42,005 nt of DNA, from assembly GCF_905200055.1 (NCBI RefSeq), contig NZ_CAJKIS010000019.1, forward strand, positions 1-42,005. Direction: 5' to 3'. The translations under genes were made by a program, and so were the position numbers. The stretch is from an uncultured Fusobacterium sp. Its GTDB lineage: Bacteria > Fusobacteriota > Fusobacteriia > Fusobacteriales > Fusobacteriaceae. Numbering within the stretch: the stretch's first letter is position 1; the number at the start of each line of letters is the position of its first letter. Under the pieces are notes generated by a model. It did not search any database, was not told the DNA's origin, and was given only the letters and a program-made list of their open reading frames with translations. Below are positions 7,270 through 15,226 of the stretch, in pieces.

Positions 7270-7671
7270 ATGGCAAGATATAAGAAAAAAAGAGCACTTT
7301 TAACTCCAGATTTAACACCTTTAATAGATGTGGTTTTTCTTCTTCTAATATTCTTTATAGTTTCCAGCACATTCAATAAGTATGGAAGTATAAAGGTTGA
7401 ACTGCCAACTTCTACTATGGAAAGTGTAAAAGAGAGTGAAAATGAAGCTCTTGAAATAATTATTGATAAGGATAATAGATATTTTATTAACTACAAAGAG
7501 GATAAAAAAAGAGAGGTTACTTTTGAAGAGTTAGATAGTTACTTAACTTCAGGGGTGAAAAGTGTTGCTATTACTGGAGATAAAAATTTGAAATATCAAA
7601 ATATTATAGATGTTGTTTCAAAGGTTAAAAATCATGGGATAGAAAATTTAGGGATAAATTTCTATGAGTAA
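7270..7671 (+). CDS. exbD: Biopolymer transport protein ExbD
   Basis: A 133-aa inner-membrane protein with one N-terminal transmembrane helix (LIDVVFLLLIFFIVSSTF) carrying the conserved proton-path aspartate (D20), then a periplasmic domain. ATG starts one base after the exbB stop, with AAGGGGATAAG as ribosome site. Forms the ExbB-ExbD motor with the preceding gene and energises the TonB encoded next. Length is normal for the family. Confidence 0.93.
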   Translation: MARYKKKRALLTPDLTPLIDVVFLLLIFFIVSSTFNKYGSIKVELPTSTMESVKESENEALEIIIDKDNRYFINYKEDKKREVTFEELDSYLTSGVKSVAITGDKNLKYQNIIDVVSKVKNHGIENLGINFYE

Positions 7672-7687
7672 AAGTTAAGGTGTGAAA

Positions 7688-8419
7688 ATGAGATATTTTA
7701 TTTTAGCATTAATTGTTCATGGATTGCTTTTTCTTAAACTCTCTATCAATAGAGTTGGAAAAACAAATCCACCTATAAAACACAGTGTAGCAATAGAGTT
7801 TCACCAGATAAAAGCCTCACCCACTCCAGTGACTCCACCTGCTGAAATAGTTGCTCCAATAGTTGAGCAGTCTCCTAAACAAGAGGTTATAAAAGAGAAA
7901 CCTGTGGAAAAGAAAGTTGTAGAGAAGAAAGAGCCTATAAAGAAAGAAAGCTTACAACCTAAGAAAAGTGTGAAGAAAAAAGCTGCAAAGAAAGAAGTTG
8001 TAAAACAAGAGATTGAATCTACTCCAGTTTTTGAAACTTCAAGTGCTCCTACTGAAAAAACTAATGCTTCTAGCATTCTAAGTGGAGATAAAATTTTACA
8101 AAACAATGGTGATGGAACTTACACAGCACTTTCTAATAATGGAATTAAATATAAGATTATAAAAGAGATAGCCCCTGACTACCCTAAACAAGCTGAAACT
8201 ATAAGATATAGAAAGAAAGTTATTGTTAAGGCTAAGTTTTTAGTTAATGAAAAGGGAGAAGTACAAAATATAACTATTGTTCAATCTCATAAAAAATTGG
8301 GATTTGATGATGCTGTTATATCAGCATTGAAAAAATGGAAGTTTTCTCCTGTCCATTATAACAATGAAATAATAAAAGTTTACTTTCAAAAAGAGTTTGT
8401 ATTTGAAAGTAAAAATTAA
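7688..8419 (+). CDS. tonB: Energy transducer TonB
   Basis: A 243-aa TonB: an N-terminal signal anchor (FILALIVHGLLFL), a long Pro/Lys/Glu-rich periplasm-spanning region (about 35-115), and a C-terminal TonB domain with DYPKQAETIRYRKKVIVKAK and GFDDAVISALKKWKFSP. It couples the ExbBD motor to receptors such as the one at 2151-4301. The ATG at 7688 is preferred to the GTG at 7682 because AAGG lies 7 bases upstream of it. The family's histidine in the membrane anchor is visible (VHG). Last gene of the rightward unit, followed by a hairpin. Confidence 0.93.
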   Translation: MRYFILALIVHGLLFLKLSINRVGKTNPPIKHSVAIEFHQIKASPTPVTPPAEIVAPIVEQSPKQEVIKEKPVEKKVVEKKEPIKKESLQPKKSVKKKAAKKEVVKQEIESTPVFETSSAPTEKTNASSILSGDKILQNNGDGTYTALSNNGIKYKIIKEIAPDYPKQAETIRYRKKVIVKAKFLVNEKGEVQNITIVQSHKKLGFDDAVISALKKWKFSPVHYNNEIIKVYFQKEFVFESKN

Positions 8420-8440
8420 GGATAATATACAAATAAAAAA

Positions 8441-8466
8441 GCCACTCTTTTAAGAGTGGCATAATT
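8441..8466. terminator. Bidirectional intrinsic terminator (tonB / tRNA-Ala)
   Basis: Arms GCCACTCTT and AAGAGTGGC (8441-8460). Read on the minus strand the hairpin is followed by six T residues, a strong terminator for the tRNA. Read on the plus strand it is followed by ATAATTTTTA, weaker but plausible for tonB. Confidence 0.85.
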
Positions 8467-8473
8467 TTTATAT

Positions 8474-8550
8474 TGGTGGAGATAAGCGGGATCGAACCGC
8501 TGACCTACGCAGTGCAAGTGCGTCGCTCTCCCAAACTGAGCTATATCCCC
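8474..8550 (-). tRNA. tRNA-Ala (anticodon UGC)
   Basis: A 77-base complete cloverleaf with encoded CCA. The acceptor GGGGATA pairs with TATCTCC and contains the G3:U70 pair that identifies alanine tRNA. D stem GCTC/GAGC; anticodon stem ACGCA/TGCGT with loop CTTGCAC (anticodon TGC); T arm AGCGG TTCGATC CCGCT. It stands alone rather than in a tRNA cluster or rRNA operon, with its own promoter and terminator. Confidence 0.97.
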
Positions 8551-8563
8551 ATGGACAAAAATT

Positions 8564-8592
8564 ATAATATCATAATTAAACTATTTTGTCAA
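8564..8592 (-). promoter_or_regulatory. Promoter of the tRNA-Ala gene
   Basis: Minus strand TTGACA (8592-8587), 17-base spacer, TATTAT (8569-8564). Expected start about 7 bases before the mature tRNA. It lies just beyond the lepA terminator, so the tRNA is transcribed independently. Confidence 0.8.
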
Positions 8593-8600
8593 TAATTTTT

Positions 8601-8640
8601 TATAAAAAGATAAGCTCTCACCAAAATGAAAGCTTATCTT
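8601..8640 (-). terminator. lepA intrinsic terminator
   Basis: Minus strand hairpin with arms AAGATAAGCT (8640-8631) and AGCTTATCTT (8616-8607), followed by TTTTTATAA. It starts directly after the lepA stop codon. Confidence 0.8.
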
Positions 8641-8647
8641 AAATCTA

Positions 8648-10450
8648 TTAATCATTTAATTTAAGTACAGATACAAATGCCTCTTGTGGTATCTCAACAT
8701 TTCCTATACTCTTCATTCTTTTCTTTCCTTCTTTTTGTTTTTCAAGAAGTTTTTTCTTTCTTGTGATATCTCCACCATAACATTTAGCAATAACGTTCTT
8801 TCTAAACGCTTTGATAGTTTCTCTAGCTATTATCTTAGAACCTAAAGCAGCTTGAATAGGGATTTCAAATTGTTGTCTAGGAATAACATCTTTTAACTTT
8901 TCACAAATAGCTCTTCCTCTTGAGTAAGCTCCATCTTTATGAGCAATAAATGAGAAAGCATCCACAGGTTTACCAGAAACTAGGATATCAACCTTAACAA
9001 GATCAGATTCTTTATAACCTACAACTTCATATTCAAAAGAAGCATAACCTTTAGTTCTTGATTTTAACTTATCATAGAAATCAATTACAATTTCAGCTAG
9101 TGGAAGTTCATAAGTAAGAAGTGATCTAGTATCGTCAATATAATCCATACCAATGAAAATACCTCTTTTTTCTTGGCAAAGCTCCATTACATTTCCAACA
9201 TACTCTTTAGGAACAATTACCTTACCTCTAATAAATGGTTCTTCTACTGAAACTCTACCCTTTCCAGCATCTGGGAACTCACAAGGGTTGTCTATTACAA
9301 GGACATCTCCTCTATCCATATTAACCTTGTATTCAACTGATGGAGTAGTAGAGATTAGATCTATATCATACTCTCTTCTAAGTCTTTCAACAATTATTTC
9401 CATGTGAAGTAGTCCTAAGAATCCACATCTAAATCCAAATCCTAAGGCGATTGATGTTTCAGGAACGAAAGTAAGTGAAGCATCATTTAGTTGTAATTTT
9501 TCAAGAGCATCTCTTAAATCCTCATAATCATCAGTAAATAGTGGATAAATTCCAGCAAATACCATTGATTGAGCAGGTTTAAATCCAGCTAGTGGGAATA
9601 TACAAGGCTCTTTTGCATTTGTAATTGTATCCCCTACTCTTGTATCGTGAATAGTTTTAACTCCTGTGATGATATATCCAACTGACCCTGATGTTAAAGC
9701 ATCCTTAGGTTTCATTGTAGGAGAGAAAACTCCAACTTCTAAAACATCAAACTCTTTTTCAGTAGACCAGATTTTAATTCTATCTCCTTTTTTAAGAGTT
9801 CCATCTAATATTTTAACATATGTGATAACTCCTCTGTAATCATCAAATTTAGAGTCGAAAATTAAAGCTTTTAAAGGAGCTTCTTCATCATATGCAGGAG
9901 CAGGAACTTTTTGAACAATAGCTTCAAGAAGATCTTCAATTCCAATTCCTGTCTTTCCTGAACACATAACAGCATCGTCAGCAGGAAGTCCAATTATATC
10001 TTCAATCTCATTTTTAACTTTTTCAGGATCAGCAGCAGGTAGGTCAATTTTATTGATAACTGGCACAACTTCAAGATCATTTTCAATAGCTAAATACACA
10101 TTTGCTAGAGTTTGAGCCTCTACACCTTGAGCAGCATCAACAACAAGTAATGCCCCTTCACAAGCTGCTAGAGATCTTGAAACCTCATATATAAAGTCAA
10201 CGTGTCCCGGAGTATCAATTAAGTTTAATTCATACTCAATACCATCTTTAGCTGTATAATAAAGAGTAACAGCTTGGGCTTTTATAGTAATTCCCTTTTC
10301 TCTTTCAAGTTCCATAGAGTCAAGAAGTTGCTCTTTCATCTCTCTTTTAGCAACAGTTCCAGTAAATTCAAGAAGTCTATCTGCTATTGTAGATTTTCCG
10401 TGATCTATATGAGCAATAATCGAAAAGTTTCTTTTGTGCTTTTGCAACAT
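8648..10450 (-). CDS. lepA: Elongation factor 4 (LepA) GTPase
   Basis: A 600-aa translational GTPase, full length for LepA. G1 is AHIDHGKST (13-21), G3 DTPGHVDF and G4 NKID; EF-G-like domains follow, and then the LepA-specific C-terminal domain (AALGSKIIARETIKAFRKNVIAKCYGGDITRKKKLLEKQKEGKKRMK in part). It acts on the ribosome, associated with back-translocation and initiation-complex quality. ATG at 10450 has ribosome site AGGAGG. Single-gene unit between its own promoter and terminator. Confidence 0.97.
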   Translation of the reverse strand: MLQKHKRNFSIIAHIDHGKSTIADRLLEFTGTVAKREMKEQLLDSMELEREKGITIKAQAVTLYYTAKDGIEYELNLIDTPGHVDFIYEVSRSLAACEGALLVVDAAQGVEAQTLANVYLAIENDLEVVPVINKIDLPAADPEKVKNEIEDIIGLPADDAVMCSGKTGIGIEDLLEAIVQKVPAPAYDEEAPLKALIFDSKFDDYRGVITYVKILDGTLKKGDRIKIWSTEKEFDVLEVGVFSPTMKPKDALTSGSVGYIITGVKTIHDTRVGDTITNAKEPCIFPLAGFKPAQSMVFAGIYPLFTDDYEDLRDALEKLQLNDASLTFVPETSIALGFGFRCGFLGLLHMEIIVERLRREYDIDLISTTPSVEYKVNMDRGDVLVIDNPCEFPDAGKGRVSVEEPFIRGKVIVPKEYVGNVMELCQEKRGIFIGMDYIDDTRSLLTYELPLAEIVIDFYDKLKSRTKGYASFEYEVVGYKESDLVKVDILVSGKPVDAFSFIAHKDGAYSRGRAICEKLKDVIPRQQFEIPIQAALGSKIIARETIKAFRKNVIAKCYGGDITRKKKLLEKQKEGKKRMKSIGNVEIPQEAFVSVLKLND

Positions 10451-10491
10451 AGTTTCTATTTCCTCCTAAATCGTTTTATATCTTACATAAT

Positions 10492-10520
10492 ATTATAAAA
10501 GAATTTCCAAATCTTGTAAA
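10492..10520 (-). promoter_or_regulatory. Promoter of lepA
   Basis: Minus strand TTTACA (10520-10515), 17-base spacer, TATAAT (10497-10492), about 40 bases before the lepA ATG. Confidence 0.7.
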
Positions 10521-10535
10521 TACAAATTTATTAAA

Positions 10536-10571
10536 TATAGTTAATTTTATAGGTAATAAAATTTAACTATA
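10536..10571. repeat. AT-rich imperfect inverted repeat
   Basis: TATAGTTAA...TTTTAT and ATAAAATTTAACTATA face each other around GGTA. It lies in the divergent lepA/metalloprotease gap (10451-10726), which otherwise holds the lepA promoter and a TATAAT at 10675-10680 before the protease. Being AT-only, it may be fortuitous. Confidence 0.3.
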
Positions 10572-10726
10572 ACTTTATAATTATACCAACTATTCTTATA
10601 AAAGTCAATATTTACCTATACTCATAGAGAATTACTTATAAAAATAGATTCTATTAAAAATATATCCTATATGTTATAATAAAATTATAAATAAAAAAAT
10701 CAAATCTATATAGTATAAGGTTAAAA

Positions 10727-11386
10727 ATGAATATAAAAGTAGAAATTACAAGAAAAAAAATTAAAAATATAATTTTAAAGGTAACTCCAGATGGAAAGGT
10801 ATTATTGTCAGCACCTATGAGGGTTCCTGAAAGCTATTTGAAAGACTTCATCAATCAAAAGGAAGATTGGATATTAAAGAAATTAGATGAGGTTAAAAAT
10901 AGGAGAAAAAAAGAGATAACTTATGAAAATGGAGATAAGATAATCTTTCTTGGAGAAAAAAAGTATTTGGAAATTATAAATTCTTCCTTTGAAAAAGTAG
11001 TTGTTAAAGGAGAAAAATTATGTATCTATTGTTTGGAAAATTCAACTACTAAAGATAGAGAAAGAATATTTAAAAATTGGTTAAAGATTGAAATTACAGA
11101 GATTTTAAGAAGTATGACATATAGGTTAGGAAAGATAATAGGCTATCTTCCAAATGAGATAAGGATAAGAGATATGAAAAGTAGGTGGGGGTCATGTATA
11201 TCAGGTAAAAAGGTAATCACATATAATTTACAACTTGCTTTTCAACCTCTTCCACTTATTGAATATGTAGTTTTACATGAGCTTGCTCATATTCCGTTCC
11301 CTAATCATCAAAAGGAATTTTGGAATTTTGTTGAAAAGTTTATTCCTGATTGGAAAGAAAGAAGAAAACAGTTAAAAGGAAAGTAA
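10727..11386 (+). CDS. YgjP-type zinc metallopeptidase (M48-like, former DUF45)
   Basis: A 219-aa protein with the full YgjP/DUF45 signature: RWGSC (153-157), zinc-binding HELAH (184-188) and the third ligand region PNHQKEFW (H194), ending WKERRKQLK. It lacks a signal peptide, so it is cytoplasmic. Members resemble SprT-type proteases; their cellular substrates are generally unclear. A TATAAT at 10675-10680 precedes it without a good -35. The ribosome site is weak (AAGG 8 bases before ATG). Monocistronic, with a hairpin terminator after the stop. Confidence 0.88.
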   Translation: MNIKVEITRKKIKNIILKVTPDGKVLLSAPMRVPESYLKDFINQKEDWILKKLDEVKNRRKKEITYENGDKIIFLGEKKYLEIINSSFEKVVVKGEKLCIYCLENSTTKDRERIFKNWLKIEITEILRSMTYRLGKIIGYLPNEIRIRDMKSRWGSCISGKKVITYNLQLAFQPLPLIEYVVLHELAHIPFPNHQKEFWNFVEKFIPDWKERRKQLKGK

Positions 11387-11414
11387 AATATACTATTTTG
11401 ATAAACTTTATTAG

Positions 11415-11450
11415 AAAAAGAGAATCCTTTATAAGAATTCTCTTTTTTTT
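11415..11450. terminator. Bidirectional intrinsic terminator
   Basis: Arms AAAGAGAAT (11417-11425) and ATTCTCTTT (11437-11445) followed on the plus strand by a run of T. The minus strand also ends in TTTTTCTAAT. It serves the convergent metalloprotease and FMN-binding genes. Confidence 0.8.
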
Positions 11451-11462
11451 GAAATTATAAAA

Positions 11463-12188
11463 TTAATCTACTACAAATTCAACTCTATTATTATAAGCAT
11501 CTTTAATAGCCCCTAAAATATCCCCATGAGAATCTTTTAAACTCATTGTAGCTCCTGCAACTACATCCACCAATTCAGCTTTTTCTTTTTCAGATAATTT
11601 TTCATATTTAATCTTATCTTGCTCATGTTTGCTCTTTGCTTTAAGAGGTCTTCCATTTACATCAGAAGTGTATTTAGCGAACCATTCTTCAATTTCAGCC
11701 ACTGTTTTTCCCTTAAAGTAGTTTTCAAAAAAGTCCATTTGTTTATTCCATTCATTACGTGGATTCATTCCATATTCTGCTCCACGTTCACGTTTTGTTT
11801 TCCAATTTTCTACTTCTTTAGAGATATTTTCAATAGTATTATCAGAAACTGCAACTACCTCTCCACTTTCATGGTCTGTTACATTATAACCTTGTGTATT
11901 AGGCCAACCAGAAAAATGTGGCATAGATGGACCAGCATAGTTAGGAGTACTAATTTCAAGTGCATCCACTTTAAGACTTACAACTTTTCCCTCTTCATCA
12001 AAAACACCAGAAGCTGTTACATAGTTTAAACTATAAACATCAACACCTTTACTATCTTTTCCCGGTCCTACTCTGAAATTACTTGATTTTCCTAGTCCTT
12101 GGTATAGTTTTGTAGATGCAAATAACGAATTAGTTGAAAGGATTAACCCTCCTATAAGTAAAGCTTTTAAAAATCTCTTATGGTTCAT
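11463..12188 (-). CDS. Exported FMN-binding domain protein
   Basis: A 241-aa protein with a signal peptide (KALLIGGLILSTNSLFAS, cut near A24) and a C-terminal FMN-binding-domain motif DVVAGATMSLKDSHGD. In this family the threonine of GAT (here T214) is covalently linked to FMN by ApbE, and the protein carries electrons outside the cytoplasmic membrane. The residue usually Ser/Thr before GAT is Ala here (AGAT). No ApbE or electron-transfer partner is in the window. Ribosome site AGGAGG lies 5 bases before the ATG. It has its own promoter, with the -10 box inside a perfect palindrome. The electron donor and acceptor are unknown. Confidence 0.85.
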   Translation of the reverse strand: MNHKRFLKALLIGGLILSTNSLFASTKLYQGLGKSSNFRVGPGKDSKGVDVYSLNYVTASGVFDEEGKVVSLKVDALEISTPNYAGPSMPHFSGWPNTQGYNVTDHESGEVVAVSDNTIENISKEVENWKTKRERGAEYGMNPRNEWNKQMDFFENYFKGKTVAEIEEWFAKYTSDVNGRPLKAKSKHEQDKIKYEKLSEKEKAELVDVVAGATMSLKDSHGDILGAIKDAYNNRVEFVVD

Positions 12189-12230
12189 TCATTCCTCCTA
12201 TATATCTATTATTAATTTTAAGTATTTCCT

Positions 12231-12265
12231 GTATATATTATATAATATATACCTAAACAAATCAA
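12231..12265 (-). promoter_or_regulatory. Promoter of the FMN-binding gene with palindromic -10 region
   Basis: Minus strand TTGATT (12265-12260), 17-base spacer, TATAAT (12242-12237). The -10 box sits in the middle of a perfect 22-base palindrome at 12231-12252 (half-site GTATATATTAT), so a repressor binding it would block the promoter. The palindrome consists almost entirely of A and T, so chance symmetry is possible. Confidence 0.6.
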
Positions 12266-12365
12266 GTTTATTTTTATTATTTTATGAAATATTTAAAATC
12301 ATTATTTATATTTTTCGAAGTTATTGATCGTTTTACAACTGATTTATCTATCATTTTGTTTTTAT

Positions 12366-12405
12366 ATTAAAAAAAGACCCAAATTAAAGAATAATTTTGA
12401 GTCTT
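12366..12405 (-). terminator. Terminator of the MATE gene
   Basis: Minus strand AAGACTCAAAATTA...TAATTTGGGTCTT followed by seven T residues, 12 bases after the MATE stop codon. Confidence 0.75.
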
Positions 12406-12416
12406 AAAAAGTTAAA

Positions 12417-13754
12417 CTATAATTTTACTTCTCTCTTTTTAAAAATAGGATTTTTAACTATCTGTATTACTAAAGGAATAACCATTATCACCCACACTAT
12501 TGGTTCTGATATAATTATTCCAAAATAGTGTAAACTTGGAACTAAAAATATTACAACACATACCTTTCCTACTAACTCTAAACTACTTGAAATTACAGGA
12601 GTAAAATGATCCCCTATCCCTTGCATAGCATTTCTCAATATAGATATAGCTGCTGGAACGAAATAGAATACAGTATTTATTTTTAAATACTGTTGTGAAA
12701 CTTCAATTATTTCACTATTTTTAGTTCCTGTAACTAAATATATCAAAAATGGTGCTATAGTATAACTTAAAACAATTACAAAAAGTGTCCACACCCAAGT
12801 TATACAAAGTGCTTGCCAAATCCCTGTTTTTATTCTCTCTGGTTGCCTAGCCCCTCTGTTCTGTCCACAATATGTTGCCATTGTTACTCCAAATACTGAA
12901 AATGGCAGCATAAAAAACTCTGTTAATTTTCTACTAGCTGTATGAGCCACAATAATATTTGTTCCAAAAGTATTTATAGCAGTTTGAAGAGCTAAAGTCC
13001 CAAAAAATACTAAAGACATCATCATTGCCATTGAAAATCCTGAATAAAGTAACTTTTTCAATAATTCTACTTTTATTAAAAAATCTTTTTTTCCAATACG
13101 AAACATCGGATATTTTTTCCACATATAAATTATACAAAGTATAACAGATAGCCCTTGAGATATTACAGTAGCTAGACCAGCTCCACCAACTCCCATATTT
13201 AATTTTAATATAAAATAAAGATCTAAAATTATATTTAATCCACATGCTAATATTAAAAACATTAAAGGAGCAAAAGTATCTCCTATAGCTCTCAATATTC
13301 CTGCAAAAGCGTTATAAAACATAGTTGCTGTAATACCTGCTAATATTACTTTAATATATAAAGCTGCTTTCTCATATAACTCTGAAGAAACATTTAAGAT
13401 ATTTAAAATACTATCTAAAAATATTAAACTCAATGCTGAAATAATAAAAGAGAGTATAGCTCCTATAAGAAGTGCTCCTGCAATAGTTTTTCTTATCTTT
13501 AACTCATCTTTTCTTCCAAATTGTTCAGCTACTACAATAGAAAATCCATTTGTCATTCCTGATAAAAATCCTATTAAAAGTGTGCTTATTGAAGTTGTAG
13601 CTCCTACAGATGCCAAAGAGATCTCTCCCAAAGTACTACCTACTATCCTTGTATCAGCTAGGCTATAAAAAAGTTGAAAAATATTCCCTAAACAGACAGG
13701 CAAAGCAAACTTTATCATCTGTTTTGTGGGATTGCCAGTTGTTAAATCTATCAT
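12417..13754 (-). CDS. MATE-family multidrug/cation antiporter
   Basis: Inner-membrane transporter of about 445 aa with twelve hydrophobic spans in two MATE halves. The N-terminus LTTGNPTKQMIKFALPVCLGN, VSGATTSISTLLIG-type loop and VAEQFGRKDE are typical of the DinF/NorM superfamily; the second half has NRGARQPERIKTGI. It would export cationic drugs or metabolites using an ion gradient; substrate not predictable. ATG at 13754 is preferred over TTG at 13769 because AAAGGGGA lies just upstream. Own promoter (TTGAAA at 13818-13813, 16-base spacer, TATAAT at 13796-13791) and terminator, so monocistronic. Confidence 0.9.
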   Translation of the reverse strand: MIDLTTGNPTKQMIKFALPVCLGNIFQLFYSLADTRIVGSTLGEISLASVGATTSISTLLIGFLSGMTNGFSIVVAEQFGRKDELKIRKTIAGALLIGAILSFIISALSLIFLDSILNILNVSSELYEKAALYIKVILAGITATMFYNAFAGILRAIGDTFAPLMFLILACGLNIILDLYFILKLNMGVGGAGLATVISQGLSVILCIIYMWKKYPMFRIGKKDFLIKVELLKKLLYSGFSMAMMMSLVFFGTLALQTAINTFGTNIIVAHTASRKLTEFFMLPFSVFGVTMATYCGQNRGARQPERIKTGIWQALCITWVWTLFVIVLSYTIAPFLIYLVTGTKNSEIIEVSQQYLKINTVFYFVPAAISILRNAMQGIGDHFTPVISSSLELVGKVCVVIFLVPSLHYFGIIISEPIVWVIMVIPLVIQIVKNPIFKKREVKL

Positions 13755-13790
13755 CTTATCCCCTTTCAATTTATCTTTTTTAACCTTGAT

Positions 13791-13818
13791 ATTATATAAT
13801 ATATTTTCTAAGTTTCAA
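13791..13818 (-). promoter_or_regulatory. Promoter of the MATE gene
   Basis: Minus strand TTGAAA (13818-13813), 16-base spacer, TATAAT (13796-13791), about 37 bases before the preferred ATG. Confidence 0.6.
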
Positions 13819-13881
13819 ACATATTTTTTTATTTTAGGAATTATCAGTAAATATCTTATTTTTTTAATACTATCTATTAAA

Positions 13882-13935
13882 TAAAAAAAGTGGTGTTCAA
13901 ACCACCAATAAAAAATATCAGTTCGTAACACCACT
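13882..13935 (-). terminator. Terminator of the purine operon
   Basis: Minus strand AGTGGTGTT (13935-13927) pairs with AACACCACT (13897-13889) and is followed by seven T residues. It lies just after the purD stop, closing the fhs-pur transcript. Confidence 0.85.
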
Positions 13936-13945
13936 AATTATTTAA

Positions 13946-15199
13946 TTATCTATATAGAACACCTATATCTTTTCTACAATATTTACCTGTAAAGTCTATT
14001 TTTTCAGCATCTGCATAAGCTTTAGCTCTAGCATCTTCAAGGTTGTCTCCAACTGCTACAACATTAAGAACTCTTCCTCCACTTGTTAGAAGTTTTCCAT
14101 CTTCAGCTTTTGCTCCAGCAACAAATACCATATTATCAACTTTATCAATTCCAGTTATTTCATAACCTTTATTGTAAGCTTCTGGATATCCTCCTGATGC
14201 TAATACAACACAACAAGCTGACTTGTTACTCCATTTAACATCAGCATTAGCTAAATCTCCTTTTAAACCACTTTCAAGTAGTTCAATAAAGTCTGATTCA
14301 AGAAGAGGTAATACAACTTGAGTTTCAGGATCTCCCATTCTCATATTGTATTCAAGAAGGTAAACTCCTTTATCTGTAATCATAAGTCCAAAGAAGATAA
14401 CTCCAGCAAAGTTCATTCCTTCAGCTTTAATTCCTTCTAATGTAGGATTCATAATTCCGTTTATAAAGGCATCATAAACCTCTTTAGTTACATAAGGGTT
14501 AGGAGCTATTGTTCCCATTCCTCCTGTATTAAGTCCAGTTTCTTTCTCTCCTATTTTTTTGTGATCTTTAGCAGAGATAAATGGAAGTATAACTTTAGAA
14601 TCTGTTACTGATAGTATAGAAGCTTCTACTCCATCAAGGAACTCTTCAACAACTATCTTTTCTCCAGCAGCACTGAATACTTTATCTACCATTATTTCAT
14701 CAACAGCTTTTAAAGCTTCTTCTAAGTTTTGGCAGATTAAAACTCCTTTTCCTGCTGCAAGTCCACTAGCTTTTACAACTAATGGAAATTCACAAGTTTT
14801 TATATATTCTTTAGCTTTATCTACTTCAGTAAATACTTCATAAGCAGCTGTTTTAACTCCATATTTTTTCATAAAGTCTTTAGCATAAGCTTTTGATCCT
14901 TCAAGTAGAGCAGCTTTTTTATCTGGTCCAAATATTTTTAAACCTTTTTCTTGGAATCTATCAACTATACCATCTACTAGAAGCTCTTCACTTCCAACGA
15001 TTGTTAAATCTATTTTTTCTTTTAATGCAAACTCTAAAAGTTCATCTATCCCTTTTACATTTACATTTTCACCTTTAGGAAGCATTGCTGTTCCACCATT
15101 TCCAGGTGCACAAAATACTTTTTCTACTTTCTCATTTTGACTTACTTTCCAGCAGATAGCATGTTCTCTTCCACCACTACCAACTATCAATATTTTCAT
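13946..15199 (-). CDS. purD: Phosphoribosylamine--glycine ligase (GARS)
   Basis: A 417-aa ATP-grasp enzyme joining phosphoribosylamine and glycine to GAR, the second step of purine synthesis. N-terminus MKILIVGSGGREHAICWK is diagnostic; ATP-grasp features include PLVVKASGLAAGKGV, NTGGMGTIAPNP and LLEYNMRMGDPETQ. It is normal length and not fused to PurN or PurM. Last gene of the operon, 27 bases after purH, with GGGGAG upstream of its ATG, and followed by a strong terminator. Confidence 0.97.
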   Translation of the reverse strand: MKILIVGSGGREHAICWKVSQNEKVEKVFCAPGNGGTAMLPKGENVNVKGIDELLEFALKEKIDLTIVGSEELLVDGIVDRFQEKGLKIFGPDKKAALLEGSKAYAKDFMKKYGVKTAAYEVFTEVDKAKEYIKTCEFPLVVKASGLAAGKGVLICQNLEEALKAVDEIMVDKVFSAAGEKIVVEEFLDGVEASILSVTDSKVILPFISAKDHKKIGEKETGLNTGGMGTIAPNPYVTKEVYDAFINGIMNPTLEGIKAEGMNFAGVIFFGLMITDKGVYLLEYNMRMGDPETQVVLPLLESDFIELLESGLKGDLANADVKWSNKSACCVVLASGGYPEAYNKGYEITGIDKVDNMVFVAGAKAEDGKLLTSGGRVLNVVAVGDNLEDARAKAYADAEKIDFTGKYCRKDIGVLYR

Positions 15200-15226
15200 A
15201 TCTCAATATCTCCCCTTTATTTAATA

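Noticed and set aside
7801..8106. Reverse-strand 101-aa reading frame opposite tonB
   Set aside because: It is the complement of the Pro/Lys/Glu-repetitive TonB linker, giving a Phe/Ser/Thr-rich artefact with no ribosome site.
12934..13245. 103-aa frame inside the MATE gene
   Set aside because: Same strand, other frame of a clear transporter gene. Composition is extreme (Tyr/Trp/Ser) and it has no ribosome site.
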